In this document: positions 44,480 through 57,286 of the stretch, piece after piece | Numbering within the stretch: position 1 is the stretch's first letter | How the letters are laid out: the number at the start of each line of letters is the position of its first letter | Origin: Gari tellinella | Lineage: Eukaryota > Mollusca > Bivalvia > Cardiida > Psammobiidae | Reading direction: 5' to 3' | Assembly: GCA_922989275.2 (NCBI GenBank) | Contig: OV277868.1 | Location: forward strand, 21,386,291 to 21,450,290 | Length of the DNA stretch: 64,000 nt | The notes under the pieces: model-generated | The model's database searches: none | What the model saw: only the letters and a program-made list of their open reading frames with translations | Told to the model about the DNA's origin: nothing | Position numbers and translations under genes: made by a program

Positions 44480-45930
44480 CCACCGGGTGCCACTTTGTCA
44501 CCCTTGAGCATTTTCGTATATTCAAGATGGCGGCCAAAATGGCCACCGAAAGACGATTTGAACAAAATAATCCAAAATCAGCATTCCTTTTTTAACTGAT
44601 TTGACCTTACCATAATGATAGTAATTATTCAAAAGACGTTTCATGTTTTTAAAATGTTACGGGTGACATCTTGTCACTCTTGTGCATTTCAGTATAATCA
44701 AAATGGCAGCTAAAATGGCTACCTAAATGCGTTGAAACAAACTACTCTAATCTTCAGCATTCATAGTTTGGTTTTCTTAATGATTTGACCCCACCATAAT
44801 GAGAGATATTACTGAAATGATGATACATATTATTGAGCTATTACGGATGACATCTTGTCACCCTTGAGCTTTTCGGTATATTAAAGATGGCGGCCAAAAT
44901 GGCTACCGAAATGCTTTGAAACAGAATAGTCCAAAAAGCAGCATTCATTGTTTCTTTCTTGTAACTGATTTGACCTCGACATAATGAGAGTTATTATTGA
45001 AAGGACAGTTCATGTTTTATAAATGTTACGGGTGATATATTATCACCCTTCAGCATTTCCGTTTATTCAAAATGGCGGCTAAAATGGCTATCCAAATCGG
45101 TTAAAAAATACTGTAAACTTCAGCATTCATAGTTTGGTTTTCTAAACTAATTTGACCCCGATATCAACAATATTTTTACTGAAATGATAATACATATTAT
45201 TGAACTGTTACGGATGAGGTATTGTCACCCTTGAGCATTTCTGTTTATTCAAAATGGCGGCTAAAATGGCTACCAAAATGCTAAAAAACAAAATGGTCAT
45301 CAAATCAGCATTCATAATTTCCTTTTATTAATTGATTTGATCTCACCATTATGACATTCGTTATTGAATGATCTTATGTATTATTGAAATGATACGGATG
45401 ACATATTTTTTATCATTGAGCGTTTCCGTATATTCAAGATGGCGGCCAAAATAGTGACGGAAATTTTGAAAATCAACAATCAATTTTTTTATTCTTAACA
45501 GACTCGATATCAACGTAATTATACTGACTATTAAATCATGATACTTATTGATGAAATGGAACGGGTGACATATTTTCATCATTAAGTATTTCCGTATATT
45601 TAAGATGGTGATGCATATTATTGAAAACATGATACATGTACTTGTTTTGGAACTGTACTTGGATGACATCTTGTCACGCTTGAGTATTTCCATATATTCG
45701 AGATGGCGACCAAAGAGTTGACCGAAATGCTTTAAAATAAAAAAAGGTCCAAACAACAAAATTCATAATTTCTTATTCTTAAATGGTTTGACCTTATCAG
45801 AATGATACTTAATATTGACAGAATGATACTCATTATTGAAATATTGCGGGTGACATTGTTTCACCTTTGAGCAATTTCGTATATTCAGGATAGGGGCCAA
45901 AATTGCGATAGAAATGCTTAAAATATTTAA
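44480..45930. repeat. Satellite of about 183-bp units with ATGGCGGC cores
   Basis: About nine units, recognised by GGATGACATCTTGTCACCCT followed by TATTCAAGATGGCGGCCAAA. Unit starts fall near 44482, 44658, 44844, 45027, 45209, 45392, 45561, 45660 and 45847; the unit near 45561 is truncated. Divergence rises toward the right end. The cores resemble those in the foldback arms at 16.6-17.3 and 21.2-21.9 kb. Confidence 0.85.
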
Positions 45931-47034
45931 AATGTTCAAAAGTCATAATAAACAGTTGTTTCTTGACTCGTTCTATTTTAACACATGGCATTCGTTGACA
46001 AGAGTGCTTTGAACTTTATCCCAAGAGATTGTCTTACCTGATCGTGGACTGGGCTTAATTGTGATAGGAATGTTTCTGTTTATGTGACCGATATAATGCC
46101 TGCTGCCAAGAACTAAAAAGAAGGCAGGTCGGTGGTTTTGATCATATGCGCTGATTCACAACGAATGAGACTAGTCTAAATCATCTTTCTGAAATCATCA
46201 TCATCTCATCACCTCTCATCATTTATCGGCGCTATATGACCTGTTCTGTGTTGCAGTACCCTAAATCCCAACTGGTTCATCCATGCTTTTACATTGAATA
46301 TTTACGTTCTACAGGGCATGCTACCTTGACAGTCAGACATTGCTCAGTTTAAAAATAAATTCTAGCGTTATTACAAGGTTTTAGGTCCAAATAAATACGA
46401 AAGACTCAAGCAGGAAACGCAACACAAACAATACACCCACCTCTCAAGCAGAACACACACACAGTCATACCATAACAAACACACACACACGCACAATCCC
46501 ATTCCTTTATCTACACACTAAATAGAAAACAACACGCAAGACAAACATAAAGCAAAGTGAACATAGGAGCCCGCCTTGGTACGGTCAGCAGCAATCAATA
46601 ATTAATTATAAATTAATCATTAACTACCACTTGGGGGTTAAACCTGGGTTTAGGGGCGCCCAACCTCACACTTATCTCCTATATTCACCTATAAAGACGA
46701 ACAGTGTACATAAAATATAATCCCTGTTCCACAACCTCTCAATCAAAAAGAAAGCCAGCACAGTAAGTAAAAACATGTAAAACATTTAACAAAAATTCTA
46801 TGACAAGATCATTAGTAACATGGGAAAGAATTAAACATTCAAGCCCGTGTTAAAAATAACCCACTATGGCAACGGTCAAATTGTACTCAAGCGACTAGTC
46901 TGTAGTTACGAGTAACTGTAAGACATGGAAGGGTCCAGGGTACGACAGAGAGGGAGAGAAAAAACAAAGCACGAAAATCCGACATAACTCTCCCGGTTAA
47001 GGACGACTTTAGAGATACATCATCATGTAGTGCT
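45931..47034. other. Gene-free stretch between satellite and RT fragment
   Basis: Contains a loose ACAC-rich tract (46445-46495) and the self-complementary AATTAATTATAAATTAAT text near 46597. It may be 3' flank of the RT fragment. No gene seen. Confidence 0.35.
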
Positions 47035-47862
47035 AAGCCCTGTCTGTCGTCGCACAACCAAAGAGGAAAGCATAGTAATCAATTGTAGATTGATCGATAA
47101 CCAAACGTGAAGTGCGCAGCAATATAGTTGGATCATAATCTTTTTTGAGGAAAAATCTAATACGTTTCACAAATAGGTTTTGAAAATGTATATGTCCAAG
47201 AATCTTACGAAGTCTGTAAATCACATCACCATAAAACTCCGGATGTGAAATACCTTGCCGCAGAAAAGACTTTAAGTTACATTTATACTTGTTAATGAGA
47301 GGAAGATTTCTATAAAAGAATTTAGAAAATGTTTTACGAAGTTTATGAAATCTGTACCCCTGTTTAAGAAGCTTTTCAGTAATAGTTTTATTACGAATGT
47401 GGAAGTACTCAACAGAGGTACAGGCCCTAGCAAAGCGAGTAAGTTGTGAAATATAAACCCCGTAAGATGTGGAACCGGGAACATCGCCATCTAGATGAGG
47501 ATAATTTACAATACTAAAATCAAAATCATCTCGTTTATCGTAAATCTTAGAAGAAACAATTCCGTTATTTATAAAAAAGATCCAAATCTAAAAATGGTGC
47601 CGACAAATTTGATTCGTTTGTTTCATTAAGGCGTAGTTCTTTTGGGTAAATAAAAGGAAACAACGTATCAAAAAATGGGTTGTCTATATTAAAAATAGCA
47701 TCTAGATAGCGCGATGTATTATTAAAGGCTTCGATCATATCTGCCTGTGTATCAGGTTTTAGACTAAACATAAAGTCCCTCTCATAACAGTACAAAAATA
47801 GGTCTGCGACAAGGGGCGCACAGTTTGTACCCATAGGAATAAGTCGCTGACTGTGAAGATGT
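47035..47862 (-). pseudogene. Decayed reverse-transcriptase fragment, possibly Penelope-like
   Basis: Minus strand. RLIPMGTNCAPLVADLFLY is followed by RYLDAIFNIDNPFFD at the catalytic site, then LDLDL, a one-base frameshift near 47575, KIYDKRDDFDFSIVNYP, YGVYISQLTRFARACTS and LLKQGYRFHKLRKTFSKFF. The IPMGTNCAPL, Y-DD and SYGVYISQL-RYARAC order fits an RT family common in invertebrate genomes, often grouped with Penelope-like elements. The expected Asp-Asp is Asp-Ala here, so the site is dead. The fragment is truncated at both ends. Confidence 0.7.
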
Positions 47863-49914
47863 TATCCGTTTTTCCTTCCTCTAGCCAAATCCTACTGGGT
47901 CAAGATCAGGTAGATTGTTTCCTGTAATAAATTCCTAATTCAAGACAGCAAAGTTTTACTGATGTTTCATCGCTAAGCTGTGTGGCCTATACTTAAACTA
48001 GTGTTTATGATATGAACTCGAGGAAATACTGTCGCTTGTGACATGTAAGTTTCAATAGATAAAATCATGTTAACCGATAGTAAAAACACTCAGCTGGACC
48101 ACAATTCTTTCCTTGCAGCAGCATTTCACGTTCCAATTCCAAAGCTGTCTGCAACTGTGTTACATCCCGAGATTGTATGTGCAGAAAGAATGTCCTCAAC
48201 AATGGCCATATGTTTGTCTAATGCAATATCAATATCAATAATAGATTTGATTAACATTTTATTCGCCCTCCTTGTTTAATAATATGACTGACAGCCTAGG
48301 ATTGTGCACGAGAATACCTACTACACAATAATGTTGTCTGCCTCTTAATCTGTAGTTTTCCAATGTTTTCTTTCTGACATAATACATTGGCTTGTTTTAG
48401 CCTGTGTTTCATTTTTACCTATTTTCATTAGCTTGTTAATTTGAATGTGCTCAATCTGAAAAGTCTCAGCATCTAGAATGTAAGAGATCATCAGTTTCAT
48501 TAACTTCTTTTTTCAGTGACAGTAAGATGCACTGTTTTTGGTAGTGTGCTGTTAGCATGCAACTGATAATAATCTATTTTAACCTGTTGTTCTCGTACAC
48601 TTATAGATATTTCGGTGCGGTACATATAGGTGAACATTGTTGTTCTCCTTCAATGTTTGCGATTTAGTTCTGTACAGAGCCTTTTGTGGGATATGTCATA
48701 ACCCATAATAACAATATTCATCAATCTATGGTGACTGTCTACTGTTCCTATTTTTCTGTCAGAAATTCCTATCTGGAACTGTTTTCCTCAGTTGCTTTAT
48801 CAATTTTCGTTACTGTCTTTTAAGAAATGAATGACGGACTTCCGGTGTTCATGTGGCTATGCAACTCTGAGATTTTACTTCGGGTTTCACGTAAATCTTG
48901 CTAGGAAAAGCTCGGTGTTGCATAACCTCATGAACACTGGAAGATATTTATTTATTGCTCATATTTATATTCCATTGTCATCTGATCTAGGCGGAGTTAA
49001 ACTACATTTAGAACAAACGGGCTAGAAGTGGATTTGAAAATGCCATCTTTATCAATTTATACACTCTAGCAACTACAATCTTTAAATGCACTTTAAACTG
49101 ACTTGCTCACAGTGTACTCATATATAATTACTGTAAGTTCTTCCATAAGTTAGTTGAAGTTTGGGTGCAAAATAACCGATTTGTCAAGAGTTATCCGTCC
49201 TTGATGCACTCAGATAGGCTCGAGAACGCACGACTTTAACAATTTTTGCACTCTAGTGCTACAAATTTGAACATTTTTTTCCGAACGTTCACAAGTTAAT
49301 TAAGGCTTTAAGTTTTAGGATGATTTGATTATTGATGAAATTTAAAGAGAAAACTATCAGATTCAATAAATTCAGGTGAGAGGTTTTATGGTCACCAGGG
49401 TCCTCTTGTCTTACCATGCCTTCCATGTCCTTTGCGTCAGATTCAGGTGCATCCCTGTGAGCCAACATGATATCCAAGGTTGCTTGCAGCTGATTGTACA
49501 TGTGAAAGTCTAAAGCCTATGAGTATTATTTTCTGCTTTATCGATAGCTTAATTATGCAATCGGCCACCTGCCCATGGCTCATAAAGGGGATTTAAAAGA
49601 ACACGTGACATATGCCATTTTATATACCTCGTCCATGCCTCATCAAATATAAATTTTCAAAAATATTCTAAGCAATGCTCTTCGGAGAGCCTCCGCTTCT
49701 TTCAGGTAAGCCATGCAACATCTGCCATTGACCTTAATCGGAACTTTAAGGCAGCATTTCACTATTCACTACACTTTCAAGGCACCAGCAAATATATATG
49801 CTAAGTCACTGTCTGTCATCAAACTACCACCATCAGCAACTAAGCTGATGAGTAAGTGTATGCCACCAAGCATATATGCTAAGATTGAAATATTTTGACG
49901 CACAAAAGCATGTT
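47863..49914. other. Gene-free stretch
   Basis: No coding region, palindrome or terminal repeat could be supported. The open frame at 49501-49289 (minus) is short and unrecognised. Confidence 0.35.
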
Positions 49915-50463
49915 AAGTTGCGTGACCTTAGCTGCTGGTACTAAGTCCAACACTGACCTAAAAAGATTTTATCTAGGCCACAGAGGTCAAGGTTAAAGGT
50001 CAATGTTAGTAATTTAATATTGTATCTAGTTTTACACGTTGATGTTCACATACACGTGAAATTATGTGACCGTACTTAGTCCAAAACAATTTACAAATGT
50101 CACAGAGGTCAAGGGCAAAGGTCAAGGTTACCAAACTGTAATGCAACATGCTATCTTCATTAAGGTGCATCTATGGTTTAAGTTTCATTGATATAATACT
50201 TAAACTTTCAAGTAGTTTACCCGGTATCCGATGCCAGGGTATAGTATTAAAGGCCCCATTTCATGGAAATGAGTAAAAAAGGGAGGGTGGGGTAAACCGG
50301 AAATATATCAAAATGCTCAAGGGTGCCAAGGTGGCACCCGGCCAATTCTGAATGACAATGCTTTGAACTATCAATATCAACCAAGAAAAAAACTTAGGAC
50401 GCAATTTCTAGGTAGACTTCCAAATCCGGATTTCTCTGCCGGACTAATTAGTGATTACAGTGT

Positions 50464-50703
50464 TACAGTGTATAAAACGTTATTCTTTCCCGTTTAAACG
50501 CAAATGAAACGCAAAACACTAAAACGTAGAAAAGCACAACTTTTAGACAATTCATGTTCATCTGAATGGCAAACAGTTTGGAGCCTGATCAGACGCCGGT
50601 TTACCCGGCGTCTGATCTGGCTCCAAACTGTTTGTATAGGAAATAATAGTTTTTGCGTAAACGCGTTTATTGGTAAAAAAACAAAAACATTTTCTCTACT
50701 GTA
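50464..50703. mobile_element. TA-flanked MITE, degraded copy
   Basis: Starts TACAGTGTATAAAACG and ends TTTCTCTACTGTA. The core palindrome is TGATCAGACGCCGG / CCGGCGTCTGATC. Orientation is as in the 5256 copy. Confidence 0.75.
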
Positions 50704-51201
50704 ACTAAACAAACTCGATTACATGTACAATGCAATACAATGCAAGGTAGAACACGTGTTATATATACTTACATTGGGTGGCAAACTGTTTGGTACTTGA
50801 TCAGAACAGTCAACATGGGTTGTGTCATGTCTTAAGTCCAACTTTGAAACAAAAGTACAGACCACATTACATGTATTAAAAAGAATATAAAGAGTCTAGA
50901 CACACAGCTGAATTGAGCGGTAAACTACTTTTCACCAACTACCCCTTAAATTCGCGTTTTTACGCCTTTAATGTACTCCTTCGTTAAAAACAAATGTTAC
51001 ACTTTATATGGTCATGAATATGAACTATAAGAAATAATTTCTATATCCTAGCAGATAGTAGATTAAAGCAGGCGCATTCTGCTTTATTTTCAATCTTCTT
51101 GAAGTAGTCACCTATCTTCAAAACTAGAAAAGGACTTTGAGGTATTGGATCTAAAACAAACACAGTTTGTTTTGGAAATAATAATGTTGTTTTAGCTGTA
51201 C

Positions 51202-51473
51202 CTGAAAACGTAATTGTAGATCTACTTGTCTTTGAAATGTGCTGTTGTACCTCCTCCTCTGTCTTACTTTTATGCCACCACCGACGCATATACCCAGGAC
51301 GACAAGCGAAACGACCACCCATATTAATATGGATGTCCAATTAGACGAGCTACCAGAGTTGTCAGAGTGTGAACAGTAGGAATAATCTCTGCAAGGATTA
51401 TACACGTTACATCGCAAAGTGTCGTTCATACACCTGCCGTTATCGCATTTCATGTCGGAGGAACTGCATTTAC
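51202..51473 (-). CDS. Paralogue exon: LDLa repeat and transmembrane helix
   Basis: Minus strand, acceptor atatttcag, donor TCAG|gtacag, 272 bases; phase 1 in, phase 0 out as in the paralogous exon. The LDLa repeat keeps six cysteines, but its acidic calcium-binding end is altered (CRDYSYC instead of CGDHSDC). A Ser/Asn-rich linker of about 15 residues precedes the helix. A decayed TTAA MITE lies just downstream. Confidence 0.85.
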
Positions 51474-54400
51474 CTGAAATATGTATGAAGAAGAGGAGGC
51501 GGAGCATATGCAGTTTTCATTTGCGAATTAATCCTTGGAACTTGGACAGCAAACATTTTGGCGGATTGTTCAAAATTTGTTTTTAACCGATATATGCCTT
51601 CCTATTAGTGAAAAACATGATTCCCGGCTAAAGTTTTTCTTTATTAATGAGATAAATTGCAAGAAAATTGACACATCTTATAAACAGCAACTATCTGCGT
51701 TTCTTTATGACAATAAAACCCGATATATTTATCCTACTTTAAAAATGACGTCACTTCCAAATGACGTAAAATCGACATTTCGCGCCAAACTATCAAAGTT
51801 GTTGACCTTAGAATGTAAACAGTGGACTTATTTATTTGCTTTCGAATGTACACAGCTTAAGTAATTCGGTTATGGCTGTTCATTATAGGGTACACATCAT
51901 TCGTGTTATCAACCTCTAGTAAGGATTAAATATACATGCGTACAAACAAAATGATAATCTTGTATTAGAAATTACAGCAAAAACATTGTAAATACACGTA
52001 GAGTAAATGAACTGATTTTTTCCGGCGTTCAAGCGAAATAAAAGACAGAAAAAAATCAGTTCATTTTTAAAAAAAAAGATGTATGAGGAAAACTTTGCAG
52101 TTATAATGAATAGGTAGCTACTTGTCAAAACAAACACTGCTTACCTACTTTTTCTAGTTTTCAGTGACATTTGATAAGCTTTTTGAAATCAAAACTTACC
52201 TGTATGATAAGGTGTTATTGCGACAGTAAAGCCTGATCCCCCTGTTAGCTTATCAGTGTGGAAAAATAGGCTCAATTCGTTCCCAGAGGTTTTATATACA
52301 AGGCTCGGAGTGCTGGATCCACAAAACTTTCCTGTAAATAATTTTCTCCAATGTTCGCCTGTGTGGGATAGAGATGTTCCCCATTGGGAATCTCTCTATC
52401 ATCCATATCACGTGACGTCTTTTATTGTTTGGCCAGCTTTACCACAAGCGCTGCATGATGCGGGTAACTAAATGATTTCATTTCTAAAGACGTTACTATA
52501 AACAACGCCATGGTTGGGCGGAAAAAGTGCACAGAAAGTGCAATTATTTCCTGATTTATTTCATGATTTAATGATTTAAATGGGAGAAAAAAATCCACCA
52601 TTCGTTTGTTTGATATAGGTTAGCAACTTTCTCCCACTCGGGTCAAAACCATTTCGTAGGGAGTTGGCAAACCTCGTCCTTGATTGAATTTTCTGACACT
52701 CGTGGGAGAAAATTTCTATCCTACTGTTTGTACAGGTTAAAAATGTACGAACTATCCGACATTTGATTTTATAAGTTTATATATTGTAAATGTTAACTGC
52801 AAACGTGATATTAACCCTTCTCAGAACAGTAACGCCTTTTATCATATTTATTTTTTCCTCCTATAACAAAAACGTTACAATGTACGTACAGTCATAAACA
52901 TAGATCATAAGAAATATTTCTCATATCTTTGCAGATGATAGCTTAAAAAGGCTGATTTGCCTTAAGGCGCATTATTCTGTACTTTCACCCAGCTTTAAGT
53001 GATCATATGTCTCCAAAAATGTAAATATACGATGGGTTAAAGGGTCAAAGCCCCTTTTTATAGTCAGACTAGTACATGTATGCAGATACGTAAACTATAA
53101 TGGAAATAAATAATCTTGTTTTAACATTATTATGGACTATATCGATCTTAGAAATGCTGAAATCACTCAAACTATCATTTGTGTAACAAAATGAAAGAAA
53201 TATTGCTGACATAAATAGTGACATGCTGCATGTCAAATATCCAGTGTAATTAATTGCAGCGAAAAGATTGATATACCTCATTGCTCGATAGTTCTGTCGA
53301 TTGTTATAAATTATTCCAATTGTGTTTACTTTGGATACAAACGGCCATGTAACCAGGTAATCTTATTACAAAAGTCGGCTTTAGATAAGACATTATATTA
53401 AGGTAAGTGCACTGTTAGAAGCCGACATGTTATAAACGATCAATATTTGTATATTGTAAGTTGTTGTGTGTCTGTAATACTTACATGTTTTTGTCAAAAC
53501 AGGAAGACGTTATTCTACCCCTTTTAAATACCATCGCGCCAGTTTCTTCGAATTTTCATTACATCCAGATTTTTTTTAATTTTGCATGTTGATAGTATAT
53601 ACCCTGTTATGCAAACAAATGAAATAAAAATAGGGGATACCCGAACTGGATTTTTTCTTAAAAGCTTATTTTTGGGTATACTCCTAATTATCCGGAGACA
53701 CTTGCTTTTGATAATAAAATCTCAGAATTTCAATACCAAACCATTTATTGTTATATGTACACCATTTTAACCAGAAAACTGTGATAATAAGTTTGTATAT
53801 AATGTACTTGCTAATAACGATGATACCCCTACTAGTCAATCCAAATGGGTGTCAATATACAAAAATAGCCTTATAAATTGGAAGAATATATATAGCTATG
53901 TATTTAAATGTACTAAAGATACTTATTTGCAATGGTAACAAACTAGAATTATACATAGAATATTACCTACTAATACATTATTATTTAAAATGAAAATCAA
54001 AGATACTAATTTATGCACTTTCTGTCATAATCATGAAGAAACTATTGTTCAGTTGTTTTGGGAATGTTGTAAAGTGAAACCAATAATAACATATATTTCA
54101 GATAGGTTAGTAAAACATAAACCGCTCCTCAAAATAAATAGTTAATATGCACTTTTGGGAACCGACATCTTGTTTTTAGAAATAAAACGATATATATTTT
54201 TATGTAAAACAAAGAAAATCGTTCCGTCAATAACCGGGTTAAATAACTCATTGAAACTAGCATGGGATATAAAACAAGCACGTAGTAATACAGAAAATAT
54301 AGTATCTACATGGACGATTGTACGATATCTTATATTAAACTACATTTAGACATAAAACTTACTGTAATAAAAATAACCTAGCAAAAATGCATGTTTTTCT

Positions 54401-55733
54401 GCATTTTTTCTATTCCATTTTATGTTTTCCATAAAATGGTATGTTTCCATATTTACATTCAATAGACAAATTGTATGTTAGAAATATTATTTAGTTTTGG
54501 ATGATATATATTTCAATAGTTCATTGATTCTTCATGAAAATTGCCTTGTATTTGTATTGTCTACTTATACTACATGATGTTGGAATGTAAAAATATGTAT
54601 GGATGTAAAATATGTGAATAAAATTATTGAAAAAAAAAAGAAACAAAATCTTAGAATAACCCTCTTTAGTGTTCGAATTTACCTAATTGGTTGGGTTATA
54701 CATATTTTTTTCATAAAATGGAACAAATAGGAGCAAGTAGCACCAAACGCATGAAAACAGCACATTATCCATCAACAAAGGGGACACATAAAAAAGTTAT
54801 TTTTCAAATTTTTTTTTATATTGTTCTTACATTCAGATTTTTATAAGATTTTCCACAAATATTGCTGAAGCATTCATTTACTTAAAACACAAATAAAATA
54901 TATAGGTACCGGACTTCGTTTTTCTAAATAAACTAAATGTCTACATAGAGAATAAATCATATAAATCCAATTACATAGGGCTATATACATGTACAAATGC
55001 TCTATGATTATCTTTTTTAAAATGCTTAAATGGATCAAAATCCACACAGTTCAGTTGTCAACGATATATCACTATTCTAATCGTGGTCGCAAAATGCATG
55101 TATGATCGCTTAATTAAGCTTATTGAGATAGAAAAATAAAACTACGCAGATAAACATTAATCATGGAGTAATGGTCAAATAAGTCTTCCCCCATTGACGG
55201 TTAAAGCCCTAAATTAGAGCAATTGTCCTTAAGTGAAGCTAAACGCAGAAGCATTTAAAAGATTGAAAAGATTTCAGATTTTTTTAACTGTTGGCCATTT
55301 GTTTTGGTTCTGGGCGGTAAAACGTTTGGCGCAAGATTAAACGTCGGCATTTTATCTGGTTCCATATCGTTTGCAATGCACAAGCTGATTTTAGCATAAG
55401 CACCGTTTTTGGTCTGCCCCATTGTTAAAGCCTAACAATGGGGACTCAATTATAATTTCCCGTTTGAGATAAACGTGGTGCAATACATGCAGAAATAAAT
55501 GGTGTTTTGTTGAAATATTGATGTCGTTATAAATTCTGAGTGACAAATAGTTTAGCTTCAGATCATATCCCGAATATGTAATGGATATTAGTTTGCACAA
55601 GTATGTTTGGTTGGGAAATTAATAATGTATTCCCCATCCACTTTAGTACCGAGTATGTTGTATACATCAACTGTCCCGTCGTATAGTGTAAGCCTATCGT
55701 AGCGGCAGTCAACACTCGACTCCATGTCCAAAT
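51202..55733 (-). CDS. Partial paralogue: CUB-LDLa membrane protein, convergent
   Basis: Three exons on the minus strand mirror exons 3, 4 and 5 of the + strand gene: 55733-55650, 52331-52200 and 51473-51202. They read DLDMESSVDCRYDRLTLYDG, then KFCGSSTPSLVYKTSGNE, then an LDLa repeat with six cysteines (KCDNGRCMNDTLRC core) and a membrane helix (ILIWVVVSLVVLGICVGGG) followed by RQRRRY. Intron phases match (1, 1, 1, then 0), so the two genes are duplicates in tail-to-tail orientation. I could not find the exon with CUB cysteines 1 and 2, the signal-peptide exon, or the cytoplasmic-tail exon. They may be hidden by divergence, lost, or outside the window. Extracellular adhesion or ligand binding is inferred from domains only. 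Confidence 0.75.
52200..52331 (-). CDS. Paralogue exon: C-terminal CUB segment
   Basis: Minus strand, acceptor ttatttacag, donor ACAG|gtaagt, 132 bases, phase 1 at both ends. It encodes KFCGSSTPSLVYKTSG and closes with GGSGFTVAITPYHT, aligning with exon 4 of the + strand gene (LCGYSTPDRIYTTSG and SSGFDIIITPYRT). Confidence 0.82.
52812..53045. mobile_element. TTAA MITE, GCAGGCTG hairpin family, decayed
   Basis: TTAACCCTTCTCAGAACAG to CGATGGGTTAA, with TTTGCAGATGATAGCTTAAA inside. It lies between paralogue exons. Further decayed members: 35215-35447, 40430-40558, 41165-41386 and 50936-51143. Confidence 0.65.
53590..54642 (+). pseudogene. 5'-truncated LINE 3' region with poly(A)
   Basis: With several frameshifts and one stop, the + strand reads NYPETLAFDNKISEFQYQ, WVSIYKNSLINWKNIYSYVF, TRIIHRILPTNTLLFKMKIK and CTFCHNHEETIVQLFWEC, then IFLCKTKKIVPSITGLN. 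This is the C-terminal part of an L1/Tx1-type ORF2, including its CxxC-H-C finger. AATAAAATTATTG and a short A-run (54630-54639) close the element. Confidence 0.75.
55650..55733 (-). CDS. Paralogue exon: central CUB strand
   Basis: On the minus strand an acceptor tttgtcag precedes 28 codons with the VDCRYDRLTLYDG signature, and the donor is CTCG|gtacta. Length (84 versus 87 bases) and phase 1 at both ends match exon 3 of the + strand gene. Confidence 0.78.
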
Positions 55734-55775
55734 CTGACAAAAGAAAGGCAAATAAATTGGTAAGAGTTTGTTAAA

Positions 55776-55880
55776 AAATCTGAATAAGGGGAGATCCTTT
55801 GAAAGCACAGAAAACAAAGCAAATACTGAAAATTGCAGACTCGATTTAGTTGAGTCTGTTCATGAGCAATATTGAAATAT
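55776..55880 (+). repeat. 105-bp dispersed repeat, copy 2
   Basis: Partner of 37884-37988. It lies about 45 bases upstream (in gene direction) of the paralogue's CUB exon at 55733, within the intron. Confidence 0.85.
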
Positions 55881-57030
55881 TTCATTCCGAAGGTAGACCT
55901 TTACAAACTTTAAATGTAACATGCTCTATCTTGTTAGACAATTTTAAAAGGTCAAACACGAATAGATACTTTCTGTTTCTTGTTATAATTATATTTGGCT
56001 TGATGGTCCAGATATGTATTTCAAACTAGTAGCACGTTATTATAAACAAATTTAAACGCAAATCCAACGTACTGGTATATATGTCGTGCTATAACGAAAT
56101 CAGACTTAAACACAAAAATTCGACTCTTACAGTGTGTACAAATTCAAGTCGTGGCCTTAGGTGTACGCTAGCAATGAATTTAAGTGAAACAAATTGACAT
56201 TTTGTGAGAATGTCAAACAGTGCAGATCCTGACTAGTAACAGTGTTATTACTGGTATGAGTCTACACTGAGTTACAGACAAGCAATATGGTTGTCGCAAA
56301 GCATGACGTTTTGTAAGCGGTACTGATGACTATCCTACTATGAAAAAAAAAGTTGATCTAATTTCCTGCATTGCAATATAAGAATTTCTATATTTGTCAT
56401 TGTGCAAAAGCAATTGCCATAACTACTCTGATTTAATAACTTACCATAGCACATGACACCATGTTTTGTCGATGCCAAAGAACATAAAAACGTGTGCGAC
56501 TTGTTTATTTATTGCCAAGATACGTATTGTTCGATTTTTCTGACCTGTCAGAGTTATGTTTAGAACAGAATAGTTCATAATCACCCTGTGTAAGCGGTGC
56601 CTTGGTTGTGCTGTGCACAACGCTGTTGTGCGGTGCAGACAACGCCGAATTGCGGTATTTCCTGTTTACGTTTGTTTACATTTGACCTTGCACACACAGG
56701 TGAGTGAACAACTCGCTTTGTTTCAAAGTAGATAATCGACCAATTTATGAAAGACCTGGTCGATACGAGACACAAATGATTTCGGTTTCCGGTCGTTCTA
56801 TATATATTTGCCTATATTGTTTATATTTTTCAAACATTCATGAAAACCAAAACCCGAGGAGAGTTCAGCGTAGATTTGGGGTGTTCAAAAGCCATTTTAG
56901 GGCATAAAACAATGTCTCAGGTTGACTTTTGGTGTAGAATTTGGACCATTTAGCTATAATAAAGCATTCAGTGTGTTGATTTTGATGAAAAAATGTACAA
57001 TGAAAGGTTTCAAGCAAAAAACTGAATTGA
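55881..57030. other. Upstream side of the paralogue, no exon placed
   Basis: The missing N-terminal exons could lie here. A minus-strand segment ending at 56447 has a good donor (CTATG|gtaagt) and an open frame from an ATG at 56578, but its peptide lacks a signal peptide and CUB cysteines. I leave it unassigned. Confidence 0.3.
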
Positions 57031-57286
57031 ACCCTGGTGCCGGTGTAACGAAGTATTTTGACCCCCATCGAAAAATGACCCCCCGGTCAAAATTCGACGA
57101 CGTATAATGACCCCCGGTCATTTTTCGATATCGTACAATGACCCCCCGGTCATAATTCGACGTCGAAATTTGACCCCCCGGTCATAGTACTATGACTCCC
57201 CTCATGAAGTGTTTTGACCCCTCCTGAAATATATCGACCCCCATCGAAAAATGACCCACCCCTCTTTAGCAATTAACAGACACAGT

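Noticed and set aside
56440..56580. Possible 5' exon of the minus-strand paralogue ending in a good gtaagt donor
   Set aside because: The peptide has neither a signal sequence nor the expected CUB cysteines, and the phase cannot be tested without transcript data.
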